Shown here: positions 21,111-32,271 of the stretch, piece after piece
How the letters are laid out: every line of letters begins with the position of its first letter
Numbering within the stretch: position 1 is the first letter of the stretch
Source: Cyanidiococcus yangmingshanensis
Lineage: Eukaryota > Rhodophyta > Bangiophyceae > Cyanidiales > Cyanidiaceae
DNA: 64,000 bases
Assembly: GCA_013995675.1 (NCBI GenBank)
Contig: VWRR01000005.1
Location: 124,001 to 188,000, forward strand
Direction of reading: 5' to 3'
The notes under the pieces: model-generated
What the model saw: the letters and a program-made list of their open reading frames with translations, nothing else
Database searches by the model: none
What the model was told of the DNA's origin: nothing
Position numbers and translations under genes: made by a program

Positions 21111-22948
21111 TCACGCAAGGCCGAAAAGGCCTCCGCCGACAGAGGCGTACATCATGGGGCGCACATCAGTCGGGTGTTCGACGGCATCGAAGGGTACGAT
21201 TTCGGGCTCCATGTCGGGCTTGAGTCGAACGTATGCACCTCGGTTCCCCATTTGGTCGCAGTAGTTCGGGGCGGAGAAAATCGTGATGAGACGGCCGTCG
21301 GCTTCGACCTCGTACCCATCGTCTTTCATTTCATGGCTCCGAATGAGCAACGTCAACTGGTTATCGTCGAGGAAGCGCTTTGTTACGTCTGGTCCAAAAG
21401 ATACCCCGACGCCGCGTTTGCTCATGCCCCATCCGTTCTCCTTTTGGGGATCGCTCCATAAGAGCTCCGAGAGGAGGCCAGCGCTCGGGGGTTCAACGAA
21501 GCGGTCCAAGCGGAGGAGCGCATCCAGTTTGACACCGTCCCGGGAAAAGAGTCCTCCATGAACCACCAGCGCTCGTTTCTTGCTCTGACCCTCGATCAGA
21601 TAGCCCAGTGGCAGCGTCTGGAAGAGCTCCTCAAAGAGCTCAAAGACGTGTTCAGAATACTTGTGTCGCACTTCGCCCTCGAATCCGTAGATTTTGTTCA
21701 TATTACGGGACTCGTGATTGCCTCGGACCAGGTGCATGCATCGGGGATCGTGTACCAGAAAAGCTAGCAGGGTGGTGATCACCTCCACGCTCCACGAGCC
21801 GCGATCCACAAAATCACCATTGAAGAGGTATGGGTTCTCTGCACTAGGCAGACCGTTCAATTTGAAAATGTTTGCAAGGTCAAAGAACTGGCCGTGCGTA
21901 TCGCCGCAGACGACAATGCGGCGCAAGACCTGCTGCGGCGGTGCAGCCACCAACGCTTGATCTGCGGTGCATGCCGGTGCTCCCACGAGGCCATTCTCGT
22001 GGGCAGCGCTCTGCGAGCCCCGAGTCGCTGCTCGGGTTGTTATCTCTGGCTCTGCGTCCCGCATCCAGTCTTATTTTCACGATATTTGGATAGGTGCGAA
22101 ACAGGTCATATGCAGCAGCGATGAGCTGCAAAAGGAACTTTCGATGCAGACGCTTTTGAGCTCGAAAATGCTCCAGCAACTCAATACAGAATGATCGCGT
22201 TACCGAACCGTCACCGGCTCGAATACGACCACACTCGTCCGAGCCCTGAGGCTCCAAGAACCGCGGCCCATCGTAGGAAGGCTCGACCTCGATCCCCGAG
22301 ACGTCGAGGTTTCGACACAACGATGCGGGACTGTCACGCGAGCTATCGATGGCGGCAGCGAAGGCCTCCTCGCGCAAGCGACGTTCGCACTCCCGAATTT
22401 TCTGCCGGATATCCTTGTCCGTTGGAGCGGCTGCCGCTGCTTTCTTAAAGTCCGCCAACGCGAGCTTGTACTTGCCCAGCGCGAAATAAGCCGCACCTCT
22501 TCGATAGTGCGCTTTCGGGTGCACCTGGGGCGCCAGTGCTATCGCTTCGCTTGCGTCGCGAATAGCAAACCCGTGCGCTTCGAGCTTTAGTTGGGCGAAG
22601 GCACGGTTTGCAAAGAGTACCGTCAGCGTCTCTCGCAACGCCCTGTCCACAGCTGCATCAAGGGCAGAAACAGCCGCTCGTTCGCCGTTCTGCTGCGTGG
22701 ATGTGTCGGAAGAAGAAACATCCCCTTGGTTTTTTGAATTGCTTCAGAAGCGTCAATCCTTGAGACTCTGAGACACAACCAAGACCGTCCACAACTAGAG
22801 CGCGAATCGCTTCACCGTACAACGTAACCGCGTGCTGAAAACGACAGGCTTTAAATGCCTGGTTAGCTTGTTCTTTCAGCTCGTTTGCAACGTTCAACTT
22901 CTTCTGGAGACGATCTTTCACTGCAACGTCAAGATCAGTCGAATTCAT
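21111..22948 (-). CDS. PP5: Serine/threonine protein phosphatase 5 (PP5), read in three frames
   Basis: An N-terminal TPR domain (LKEQANQAFKACRFQHAVTLY ... FANRAFAQLKLEAHGFAIRDA ... AHYRRGAAYFALGKYKLALAD) is followed by the PP5 linker and the metallophosphatase core: GDTHGQFFDL, NGDFVDRGSWSVEV, LVRGNHESRNMN, VVHGGLFS, LLWSDPQ, FGPDVTKRFL and IFSAPNYCDQMGNRGAY. PP5 binds Hsp90 through the TPRs. Two +1 changes are needed. One falls in a low-complexity insertion between TPR helices, near plus-strand 22746. The other lies between linker and catalytic core near 22067. Both positions contain C-T-G in sense. The first TPR has an unusual insertion of roughly 45 residues. The start at ATG 22948 is the first ATG before the TPR. 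Confidence 0.93.
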
Positions 22949-23199
22949 CTCAAGTAGTGCACTCCAGTGCTGGCGAGTAGACACCTCGCCTCGGAAACGG
23001 AAACTCGAGTCAAACAACGCTGTAGCGACGCCCGAGACTAGCGCGAGGAGTGCGTCGCGCCGTGTTTGGGCAGTTGGACGCCGGCCGCGTGCTGGTCACG
23101 CAGACCCAGGGAACGCGAGATTGACCCGAGACGCCACTTGATGGTTTCGGCATGCTGTATGGGTGCTGAGACGCAACAACCGGTTTGTTTCTCCATCAA

Positions 23200-23514
23200 T
23201 CAAGTGTTTTCTGATATGAGTAGTGTCTGTTCTGGATAGAATTGTGGGTATGTGATAGCTTTTTTTGGATGTAGAAGAGGTCGAGGGCAGACTCCAGACC
23301 TGAAACGCATCGTCTCTGGGGGAGATGAATGCACAGTTTCGCCAATACGGAGACGCCGGGCAGAGTATTTAGGGCGAGTGGAGACAATCGACCAGGCGCC
23401 ATTTCTGGATGGGCGTGTCCAGCGCCTCGTTGTGCATAGGATGCAGTTCGAGATGCTTGTCCTCGCCGTCGCGGCATCGTTTCAAGTCATTGTTTCCGAT
23501 GCAGCGCAACCATG
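23200..23514 (-). CDS. Hypothetical small protein, several frames
   Basis: A coding-like stretch (GNNDLKRCRDGEDKHLELHP, then WRLVDCLHSP) ends at a TAA near 23411. One base on, a second stretch continues to a stop at 23200. Starting at ATG 23514 requires a further +1 change. All joins are inferred from the window-wide pattern; no homologue is recognised. Confidence 0.25.
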
Positions 23515-23815
23515 ATGAAATGGCTGCTGAAACCGAATGACGACTGCAGGAGTCAAGCTACTCGGAAAGGGGATCGGGGCTGGTGCCTGCTCGCCGCATT
23601 TCTTCTCTACACGCGTCGTTGGCTCCCTGACGATACCCACCCAAAGTCGTTCGATTCCGGCGCTCTCGAGCTAGCGCAGTGTGTTGTTCCATGTGAATAA
23701 ACAGATCCGAGATGACATTTCACGATTCCCTGGTTGGAAGCGGTCTCGCGCTGCGCACAGTTGTGTAGCGAATCCCTGTCTCGGCCCGTGACCGTATTCC
23801 GTAGAGCCAGGGCAC
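23515..23815. other. Intergenic, no supported gene
   Basis: Only short frames on either strand; nothing recognisable. Confidence 0.4.
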
Positions 23816-24881
23816 TCAGTCTGTGAACGCTGCAGGTGGCGCCGACGGCAGCACTCCCTGGTTGTAGCGGCACCCGAAATTTCCTTGTGAGTCTCCAGTT
23901 TCGATGCAATGGCGATATGCGGGATCCAAAAACCAGTCTCTAACGCTCAGATCATTTCGGTTGAAGGGATGGGTGTTCTTGCACTCTCCCCATCGATACG
24001 GCGGACAATTCCATTTAAGCGCGACGTAGTGCGGATTCCAGGCATTCGCTCGATCCTGGATCGCTTTCTTCGCAGGGTCGCCACCATCGTTATAATAGAT
24101 CACCGTTCCGGAAATGTAGTCCTCCGAGTCCTCTGGCCCGTGGTGGAACGAATTCGCCGCGCGCACCGGTATCAAGCGACAAGGGGTACCGCTCTGATGA
24201 GTTTTCTGGATACGAATATCATATTCATTATCTTCATAATAGGCCGGAAAAATATTCTCGTCGAAGAATCCCAAAACATCCAGGGTGCGCCGCGTCACAA
24301 CCAGGGACGACCACAGCGAATGCCTTGATGTTCCGAATTTTCATAGGGCCTAGGCAGAACTCGGGATCTTGTATCACTTCCTTCGCCACTGCAGAGACGT
24401 TCGCCAGTGAGCCCGGTGGCAGCATCATATCGTTGTTGAGCAGAAGCGCCCATGGCGCATTCGCCACATCGCGCATATAGCGCAGACACGTGTTCCAGAT
24501 GCCCACGTTGCCGAGACGACGCTTCTCGCGAATAATTCGACAAAAAGGATAGTCTTGGCGGATTCTACGTTCAAGGGTCTGTAGAGAGGGGTCCTCTCCA
24601 CTAAGGACGGCCACAACGTGCTCCACAGGCGCATCAATACCCCCAAGCAAGCGTGTCGTGAAGTTTCGATGCTCAAACTCTAACCCGAAACATATTAACG
24701 GGGCCACGAACGCGATTTTCGGGTTCGACTTTTTCGTGTTCTTGACATGGGCGGTTTCGAAGGCCCCCAACGCCCGCAAAAACTGTTGGCGCCAGAGCGT
24801 TAGCAGCGCCGAGAGCCCCACCAAGGTCATAATCAGCACAAACGTATGCCGTACCGGCTTCCTCACCAGCAGACGCGACAT
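23816..24881 (-). CDS. Type II membrane glycosyltransferase (GT2-like), two frames
   Basis: After a short cytosolic tail and one membrane helix (FVLIMTLVGLSALLTLW) comes a GT-A-like catalytic domain: a nucleotide-binding segment ending RIIREKRRLGNVGIWNTCL, the metal-site-like LLLNNDMMLPPG, and the GFFDENIFPAYYEDNEYDIR motif with a likely catalytic Asp/Glu. The halves are in different frames, the switch lying just after IRNIKAF. Dropping the T opposite plus-strand 24315 (GC-T-GTGG) gives AFAWSSLVVTRRTLDVLGFFDE, a natural family sequence. Probable Golgi or ER location; donor and acceptor unknown. ATG 24881 is preferred since the frame upstream has only TTG. Confidence 0.75.
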
Positions 24882-26423
24882 GCAGTCCGATTGCAACGTC
24901 TTTAATGGAGGATTCAAAAAACCTTTTCACCGAACAAAGCGTTTTCAGTTCTTATTCTATACAACTGGAGACGCCCGTGAACAGTGCTCTGGCTCAATCG
25001 AGTTGCAGTACACAATCAATTGGCCGCCTGCTGCCACCCCGATTTCCCGCTCTATGCGTCCATCGAATCCGGTCCCTGGCGGCGCGCGTCGCCCTTGAGA
25101 TCGATGCGGCAACCAATCTGTTGCAGGAGAGATTTATTCGGACTTGGGCGCATCGTTATCGATAACGTCTTGAATTCTGAGTCTCACGGTATGAGCTGGA
25201 GGAGATGACCAGCATTCATTGGGAGGGGTGGTAAAGTTTTCGCGGCGGCGGTCTAGAGGGCCTTATCACTTATCTGGCACACGGGGAACACGTCAACATC
25301 TCGGTCTTGAAGGGAACTCGCTGGCTGCAGCGCTCAAAAGCGCACGAGCAGGCCTCGGGTGTGCAACCGTCCAATCAATGGGAGAGCGCTTCTAAGGGAA
25401 ACCGGGGCCCGTTTCTTAACCGCTCTGAGTTCAGGAGATGGGCCATATTAGTCCAGGGAACGACGGGGGAAGTGCTGCTCGAGTCAACACGGACTAAGAC
25501 GATCCTATTTGAAAGCGCAGAGCTACCTAGGTTCGGTGATGATCGAAACCGCAATCATCACTAGTGTTCTCAATCCAGACCAAGATTTCGTTCAATTAGA
25601 GAACCCGCATCGATGATGATCGGAACCGCAATCATCACTAGTGTTCTGAATCCAGACGAAGATTTCGTTCAATTCGAGAACCCGCTTAAAAGACCCCGAT
25701 AAGCAAAACCAGATGAAATTCTTTTCACCAACTAACGGCTGATTCAGAGGTGGATTCTGTGCCCAAACCACGAATTGTAAAAAAGGTCACCCTAGGAGCC
25801 ATCGAGGCGCCCGTGCACGCATTGCCGGCATCTGGGAATCACTCCCGTGAAGCAACGAAACACAAGCAATGGAATGGGATGGCTCGACGAAACGAAACGC
25901 CCTTCTAAGCAAATTCGAACCGAATCATTATGCCTGCCAGTGATTCTATCCAGTGTGAGCGTTGCCATGGCGGAGCGCTCCACAAAAACATGCATGTTGC
26001 CGTGCTCACAAAATTCTTCACATCCCAATGCAGACGCCCCAGCCGATACAGCAATAAACTCGAACGCTGCAAACGATTCCGACAAGCCGCCCTAGTATGA
26101 CGCAACGGACCTCGAGCCCTGATGCAAGGCTTGTCAAGCACACATTCACTGCTCATGCTGCAAGCATGTTCGAACGCAGCGTCTTCAGCGCCGGCGCAGA
26201 CACCGCCGCCGGCACACGAAACCAATCTCCAGATCGTCGCCGCCATTGGCCGTCGCGGGCGTGCGGCGCAGTGGCGGCGGCAACTGGCCAGATCTCGGCG
26301 CAGAGCCACGCAGCACGTACTGGCCATCTCGGTCGACGGAGCCAGCGTTGTAGCCAACGCGTTCTCAACGGCAACGTTAAGGTCGATGATCGGTCCTCGA
26401 GCCTTGTAAGCGAGGCCTGGTTT
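24882..26423. other. Intergenic region with a 77-bp tandem duplication
   Basis: The interval lies between divergently transcribed genes, the glycosyltransferase (-) and GH35 (+). It contains a direct duplication at 25538-25686 and a GC-rich Arg/Ala-coding stretch just upstream of the GH35 start (26097-26423), in frame with it and possibly a leader. I see no other gene. Confidence 0.4.
25538..25686. repeat. Two-copy tandem repeat, period 77 bp
   Basis: Copy 1 (25538-25609) and copy 2 (25615-25686) share gatgatcg..., cgcaatcatcactagtgtt and gatttcgttcaatt with only a few substitutions. It lies between divergent genes and is AT-richer than its surroundings. Confidence 0.9.
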
Positions 26424-28736
26424 ATGAGTTGGGCAGGCAAACCGCGTCAGGTGAGCTATGATGCCGACTCGTTAGTCGTCGATGGTAAACCTTTTTTCTG
26501 TCTTTCTGGGGCGGTGCACTATGTGCGCTCCCATCCTTCGCTCTGGCCGCAGATCTTTCGATCCATGCGACGAGATGGCCTCAATACGATAGAGACGTAC
26601 GTTTTCTGGGGTGAGCACGAGCGTGAACCTCTGTCAGGTGATGATCAGGAACCGCACGCCGACTTTAGTGGGCCTCGTGACTTGGTGCGTTTCCTGCGCT
26701 GCGCTGCGCTGCATGGTCTGAACGCTATCCTCCGTCTAGGGCCGTATGTATGCGCTGAGGTGAACTACGGAGGTTTTCCATGGTGGCTGCGGCAAGTTTG
26801 TGAGCGTAGCTCTGATAAACCGGTGCGTTTCCGTACTTGGGATCCGGCGTATTGCACGCAAGTGGAGCGCTGGCTCAAATACCTCGTCAACAGAGTACTC
26901 AAGCCAGCTCGTGTCTTCGCACCACAGGGAGGTCCAGTGATTCTGGCGCAGATTGAAAACGAATACGCCATGGTTGCGGAAACTTACGGCTCCGCTGGCC
27001 AGCGTTATCTGGACTGGATTGCGTCGCTTGCGGATCAGCTTGCGCTACAGGTGCCACTCGTGATGTGTTATGGCTCGAGCCAGAAAGCGTTCGGGCGCGT
27101 CATCGAGACCATCAATGCATTTTACGCCCACAAACAGGTTGAGCCACTGCAACGCGCTCATGCCGAGACACCTCAGCCGCTGTTTTGGACCGAATGCTGG
27201 ACCGGCTGGTACGATGTGTGGGGCGCTCCGCATCACAAGCGTGACGCTCGCGACCTCGCTTATGCAGTGCTGCGCTTTCTAGCTGTTGGCGGCGCAGGAG
27301 TCAACTATTATATGTACTTTGGCGGGACAAATACGCGGCGAGAGAGCTCCATGTACCTACAGGCGACCTCGTATGATTACGACGCGCCGCTGAATGAGTA
27401 CCTCATGGAGACAACCAAGAGCCGCCATCTGCGACGACTGCACCATTGCATTCGGCCATATATTAGCGAGACGCGTGGCATCTTGAATATGAGTCAACTT
27501 GAACTTGAAGTGTGCGAAAAGGAGTGCCGAGCGATTCTGTACGAGCGGCTAGCTAGCCCTGGGAGCGATGGTGACCGGTCCTTGACTGGCCGTCGCTGCA
27601 TTTTCGACTCTGCGGATATCCAAGAGCAACTCAGTGTTCATCTGCATGAGCTCCTGTCCGGCGTGAGAAATGCAAGCATGGATCAATGTCTTTTATGGAG
27701 TGTGCGTCTAGAGGCACCGCCGCTGGCCGACGCGAGGTATCCCGCTCCCGTGCTGCCGAGTGCGTTGCCGGACTTGATCGAGGCCACTGCATGTAGGAGC
27801 GATTATGCGTGGTATATCTTGCAATGTCCGGAAGCCAATGGGGACGGGATATTGCGCTTGGAGCTGGCTGACTTTGGACGCGTTTGGCGCAATGTTATTG
27901 TGAGCGCAGCGTCCAATCAGGGCCAACCGACCATCGAGTGGGTAACGTCTGGCCCGGAGCCGCCGATCGAGGACCGCTTTCCGAATGCATGGAACCAGGA
28001 AGATTATGGTTATGGCCGCATCGTGATTAACCGTGTTGGTCCGAACGAGGAGTATGTCGTACTCGTGAGCTCCCTGGGTATGGTGAAGGGCGACTGGCAG
28101 CTACCTCCTGGTCAGAGCATGTCGCAGGAACGGAAAGGACTCATCCGCGCTGTATACTGTGCCGATGCCTCCACAAGGACATGGCAAGATGCTCTTGTCG
28201 TGGGTTTCGCTGCTGGACTCGGGGGCGAGCGCTCGCCGGGAGTCATCGAGGGTGATGCTGACGCTTTCCCGCTTCTGTGGACACCGCCACAACTAGCCGT
28301 GCAAGGGATGCAGCCTAGTTGGCCGCGGTGGTACCGCACATCACTAGCGTTGCCCCCGACGAGCGCGGATGAGAATGAGGGGATTTTGCTCGATCTCTTT
28401 GAAGCTGGTCTCCAGAAGGGATGGATCTACGTCAATGGACATCCGTGCGGGCGCCACTGGCGAGTCGCGGGAACGAGACCCAAGAATGGGTTCCTTCTTC
28501 AACCAGGCCAAGAGGCACCAATCGAACAAGTGGATCAGGGTCAGCCCACACAACGATATTACTATGTTCCGTCTTGGCAGTTACGCAACGACGGGCGTCC
28601 GAATAACCTGGTCATTTTTGACGAGCACGCCAACAGCGATAATCAGGAATTTGACCCGCGTCGGCTGCGTATCTACCGTCCAATGCTTCGTGTTGCCAAA
28701 TGCGCGGAGACGCCTGTCACTGGGACGAAACCATGA
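26424..28736 (+). CDS. GH35 beta-galactosidase (plant type)
   Basis: The family signature appears early: LVVDGKPFFCLSGAVHYVRSHP, then DGLNTIETYVFWGEHE and RLGPYVCAEVNYGGFPWWL. The acid/base glutamate is in LAQIENEYA (about residue 180) and the nucleophile in FWTECWTGWYDVWG (about residue 256). C-terminal beta-sandwich domains follow, with GLQKGWIYVNGHPCGRHWRV near the end. About 770 residues, open throughout. No clear signal peptide precedes MSWAGKPRQVSYD. The in-frame Arg/Ala-rich sequence back to 26097 could be an N-terminal extension. It probably releases galactose from cell-wall or storage glycans. Confidence 0.92.
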   Translation: MSWAGKPRQVSYDADSLVVDGKPFFCLSGAVHYVRSHPSLWPQIFRSMRRDGLNTIETYVFWGEHEREPLSGDDQEPHADFSGPRDLVRFLRCAALHGLNAILRLGPYVCAEVNYGGFPWWLRQVCERSSDKPVRFRTWDPAYCTQVERWLKYLVNRVLKPARVFAPQGGPVILAQIENEYAMVAETYGSAGQRYLDWIASLADQLALQVPLVMCYGSSQKAFGRVIETINAFYAHKQVEPLQRAHAETPQPLFWTECWTGWYDVWGAPHHKRDARDLAYAVLRFLAVGGAGVNYYMYFGGTNTRRESSMYLQATSYDYDAPLNEYLMETTKSRHLRRLHHCIRPYISETRGILNMSQLELEVCEKECRAILYERLASPGSDGDRSLTGRRCIFDSADIQEQLSVHLHELLSGVRNASMDQCLLWSVRLEAPPLADARYPAPVLPSALPDLIEATACRSDYAWYILQCPEANGDGILRLELADFGRVWRNVIVSAASNQGQPTIEWVTSGPEPPIEDRFPNAWNQEDYGYGRIVINRVGPNEEYVVLVSSLGMVKGDWQLPPGQSMSQERKGLIRAVYCADASTRTWQDALVVGFAAGLGGERSPGVIEGDADAFPLLWTPPQLAVQGMQPSWPRWYRTSLALPPTSADENEGILLDLFEAGLQKGWIYVNGHPCGRHWRVAGTRPKNGFLLQPGQEAPIEQVDQGQPTQRYYYVPSWQLRNDGRPNNLVIFDEHANSDNQEFDPRRLRIYRPMLRVAKCAETPVTGTKP

Positions 28737-30302
28737 GTCGTACCTGGTCGAGTAAATTTGTTCCGCAGGAGCTCAACGAAAGTACGGCCGCGAGCAATTG
28801 TTCGTGACCTCGTCGGATGAATCGTCGTGGACAGTTTGCATTGCTCTGGTGCGTTTCGTTCGTTCTTCGCCTCACACCATGTGTTAGAGTACCCAGGCGC
28901 TTGAGGCAGGTCTTGCGATTTTCGTTTCGTGGCCTTGCCGCTGGCGTTGGCGGCTCGTATCGCGCGCCTCGGAAGAGCAACACGTCTTTGGATTGCGTAG
29001 GTACCGAGATGGTGCACGCCCTTGCGTTTCCGCATTGATCACAATGGACAAGTCCCGGGGCGCATGGTGTCCGCGATAGCGAATGTCGATTCAGCGCTGC
29101 CTCCGATCACTCGAACAGAGTCCGGTATGAATCCAGCGCGTAGGGGCTTTCGGCCCATGCTCGACAACAGACCTTGAATGGATGAATGTGAGTCGTGTTA
29201 ACGAAGACGCGCATTCATGGACTGCATGCTTGGTGTGTGCTGGATTGGTTCCCGCTGAGGCCGGATGCCCCAGTTGACGTCGACCGGATGCACTTGAACG
29301 GGTCAACAGGCTCCAGTGATTATTTCCGCGACATCGGCCGGACGTTCCGTAGCAGCACGCTACGACCAATTTACCGATGCGCGAAGACCAGCACGCAACA
29401 TGTTTTTGAAACGATCTTCGTTCGGAAGACAAGAGGCCCCAGATCAATACTCTTCAGCATGTTTGCGATTGAGGATGATAAAGCGCGCCATGTATAAAAC
29501 GATCGGGACGGAAATCGGACCGATTATGATTGGGCAGAGCGCAGGAGTATCTGCTTGCGTGTGCCTCATCTGTCCAATGAATGAAATAAATTCATTTTCC
29601 ATACTTTGTTCAATTCAACATCAAACTGCTACACAATCAAATACCTTGAAAATTGCAACTGAAGCAATCAATTTCAGCCAAGTATTTGACCTAACCTAGA
29701 GTGCGATCATCGACCAGGGACGTTGCATGCCCTGTTGGGCCAACGCATCGCCCCGTACGCGACACAACGTCACCCGTCACGAAGGATGGACAAAAAACAG
29801 CATCAGCTGTCGCCGGGCAGCGAGTCCAAGTTGGCCGTCTCTGGCGGAGCCAAAAATGGGCATTGGTTCGATCCCATGCGTGCGTGGGGGCCATCGTCGT
29901 GCATCGAATGGCGCGCGCTGTTTTCGCCTGCCGATCGTTTCGGATGCGCGCCGATGCGCTTCGTGCGTGTCCGCCACCCAAATGGGGCACGAATGGACGA
30001 CGTGAGCGCGGCGCGAATCAAACGCACGTGTCGCGCGTGCAGTGTTCAAGCGTGCCGATATGGACACGTGTACGCTGGCGGGCGGGATCTTGTCACGCAT
30101 CGCGCTTGGACGAGACGCCTTGAAACAGCGCGTCTACGGGAATCTTCCACGTAGGCCGTTGAATTGAACGTGTTGCCGTTCCGTTACAGTCACTGGAGTG
30201 TTCAACGTTCGTTTTTGTTTGCTGGATTGTTTTGTCACAATTGACCGCGAATTACCAGACTGAGTGTGAGAGAAGTGTACTTTTGGTGCTGGGTTCGGTT
30301 TG
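28737..30302. other. 1.5-kb region without a firm gene; GC-rich island
   Basis: A coding-like start at 28817 (MNRRGQFALLW) and fragments to about 29180 might form a gene if frames change, but I cannot support it. 29580-29700 is AT-rich. 29780-30120 is a GC-rich island with repeated gcgtgc/catgcg words that keeps several frames open on both strands, a sign of composition rather than coding. Confidence 0.35.
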
Positions 30303-31443
30303 ATGACCACGCACGGGCGAATGACTGGTGGATCGGTCTGTTTCGACACGGCTGCGGGGCACGGGAACGCCGGACAACCGCTCCCAAGGAGTGTTGGGTT
30401 CGCGACGCCCTCGGTTGCTGGGTCGAGCTTGGGGCGAAGAACTTTGTCATTACGAAAGGATCGAGTTTGGTGTACGCGATCGGAGCATCGAAGGTGGAGC
30501 GTGGCTCGATCGTGTTTGGAGGCGATCGACACCGAGTCGCGAGAGGAAAGTGCTACGTCTTCAAGTCGGCGCTGCTGTTGATGCTGCTCACGCAAACAGC
30601 ACTGATGGTGGAAAGACTGTTCCCACAGTTGGATCGGCAGCCAAACTGGAAATCAGCGTCCCTTCAGAGCGTCGATTGCCGCTGGAGGAGGGCTTAGCTC
30701 TCGCTTCGAGTGGTCTCGGTACCGAGACGGGTCCCAAGTCGCCTCGATCGCCGCGTGTCGCACGCCTATTACCGCTTGAGGTGCAGCTGTTCTTTCTGGC
30801 GCTTCTTCCACCACAGGTGCGAACAGAGTCCCGGTATGCTCGTCGGGTATCAGAGCGAGTGGCGCGGCTTCGGCGTCCTGCTAAAGCAGCGCAGATTGAA
30901 TCAAGAACCTGATCCTCCTAGGCGGCTTGCATCTGGACTTGGGTCCAGACGCTGATCAGATGCAGATTTCAGTTTCCTTGCAGCGGCAGAGCCCGCGCAA
31001 GAAGCGCAGCTCGGTCGCAAATACCGGTTCCACGGCTGATCCACGAACGCAGCTTGAGCGATTGTACACGATTGAAACTCCCACGCGACAACCTGTCAGA
31101 GTGTCCTGATCCACAATACGCTGCGTTACCAGAATCGTCTTCCATCTGGGAGCTGGGTGAGCGTGCCTTGAGCTTTTTGCTGCAGTCACGTCGTCGGCGT
31201 CTCCTCATGTATGCTACGCTTCTGGTGATCATTTTGGCACCAGCTCGAGTTGAAGGGCTCGCTCGATGGGCAGGCGAGTTGGGTATTCGCCCTCTCGCAA
31301 TACGGCATCCCATCTTTGCGCTACTCTCAGTACTGCTCGATATCTACCAGGATCTGGTGGGCACGAGCCTCATCCCCGACGACGCGCACTGGAGCCTGTT
31401 CGCGCACGTCATTGAGGTTTTGCTGCTCATGGTCGCGATGTAG
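30303..31443 (+). CDS. Hypothetical membrane protein spread over five frame segments
   Basis: Consecutive coding-like segments each end at a stop and continue one base on: CGC-T-GCT (30573), ACC-TGA-T (30910), CGC-TGA-T (30953) and TCC-TGA-T (31107). The C-terminal segment is clearly membrane-like (LLMYATLLVIILAP, HPIFALLSVLLDIYQDLVG, HVIEVLLLMVAM), and 31107 to 31443 is the most protein-like part. An alternative is a shorter gene beginning at ATG 30960. No family recognised. The string of NNC-TGA-T joins is notable, but long open segments can arise by chance in GC-rich DNA. Confidence 0.4.
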
Positions 31444-32271
31444 AGCTGCGGTTCAATCGAATTTTTCACCGCCTCCACTGCTTTCCCCTGTATAGTATCG
31501 TGGCTGTCTTTGATAACGGCGCATCGCCATCATGGGCGATCGCTCAGAGGCGAACACAGGCGATGGAAAGTAGAGCCGAAAATGAAAAAGGAAACCGGCC
31601 AGATTCACGGCGGAATGAGCGTGTGCCTGAGATTAGTGGTTTTGTATATTTCTCCCTCTGTATTTGTATATATTATGCTTGTATTTTTCATTTATCTGTA
31701 TATTAGCAAACGAGCGTGAGTCCGATTTTTGGATATGGATTGGACTGAAACGCGGTGGGAGGCTGTCCGCCAGGAAAGCGCTGGTCAAGTCTCCTATCCA
31801 CAACGAAACGCAGACGCAATCCGCCTCATCGATCTCTTCCTTCTACAAGGGATCGATCCTGCGCGTGCACGAAGACCTGAGAATCGAGCGCTTCGCCAGT
31901 GCTATAACGGTGCCAGCTGCTCGTGTCTTTCTGGCGCTTCGCATCCATCGGCGTCACATATCCGCACGCAACGGCTCTTCATGTCGCAGTCGCATGAATG
32001 TTGCATCTCCCGTTTTATTGCAGAGAAATCAACGTTCCTTGGCGCGAAAAACGCATGCGGCATCCCTGAGGCGCTGACACGGAACGCATGACATGGACGT
32101 GGCGCAGCCCGTGACAGCGGTCGTTCGCGTTCTTTTTCTCCAACTCAACGACATCGGGCGATCCGGATCGACTGTGGAGAGAGAGACGTCGACAGCCTAC
32201 AAACACCTGCAGCGAGAGCAAACACCGCGCCTCCCTTTGCAAAATTGTAAAATTTCGTTCCGTAAAGTCGT
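31444..32271. other. Intergenic with possible small plus-strand gene
   Basis: 31620-31720 is AT-rich (tatttgtatatattatg). From ATG 31735 (MDWTETRWEAVRQESAGQVS) a small Arg/Ser-rich protein could run to about 32080 after a +1 change near 31796 (TCC-T-ATC). No homologue is recognised and confidence is low. Confidence 0.3.

Noticed and set aside
26122-26409. Separate plus-strand gene just before GH35
   Set aside because: Ala/Arg-rich frame in GC-rich sequence; more likely GH35 leader sequence or chance.
29862-29885. tRNA-like T-arm (ggttcgatccc)
   Set aside because: No matching acceptor, D or anticodon arms in the preceding 70 bases, and the T stem does not pair.
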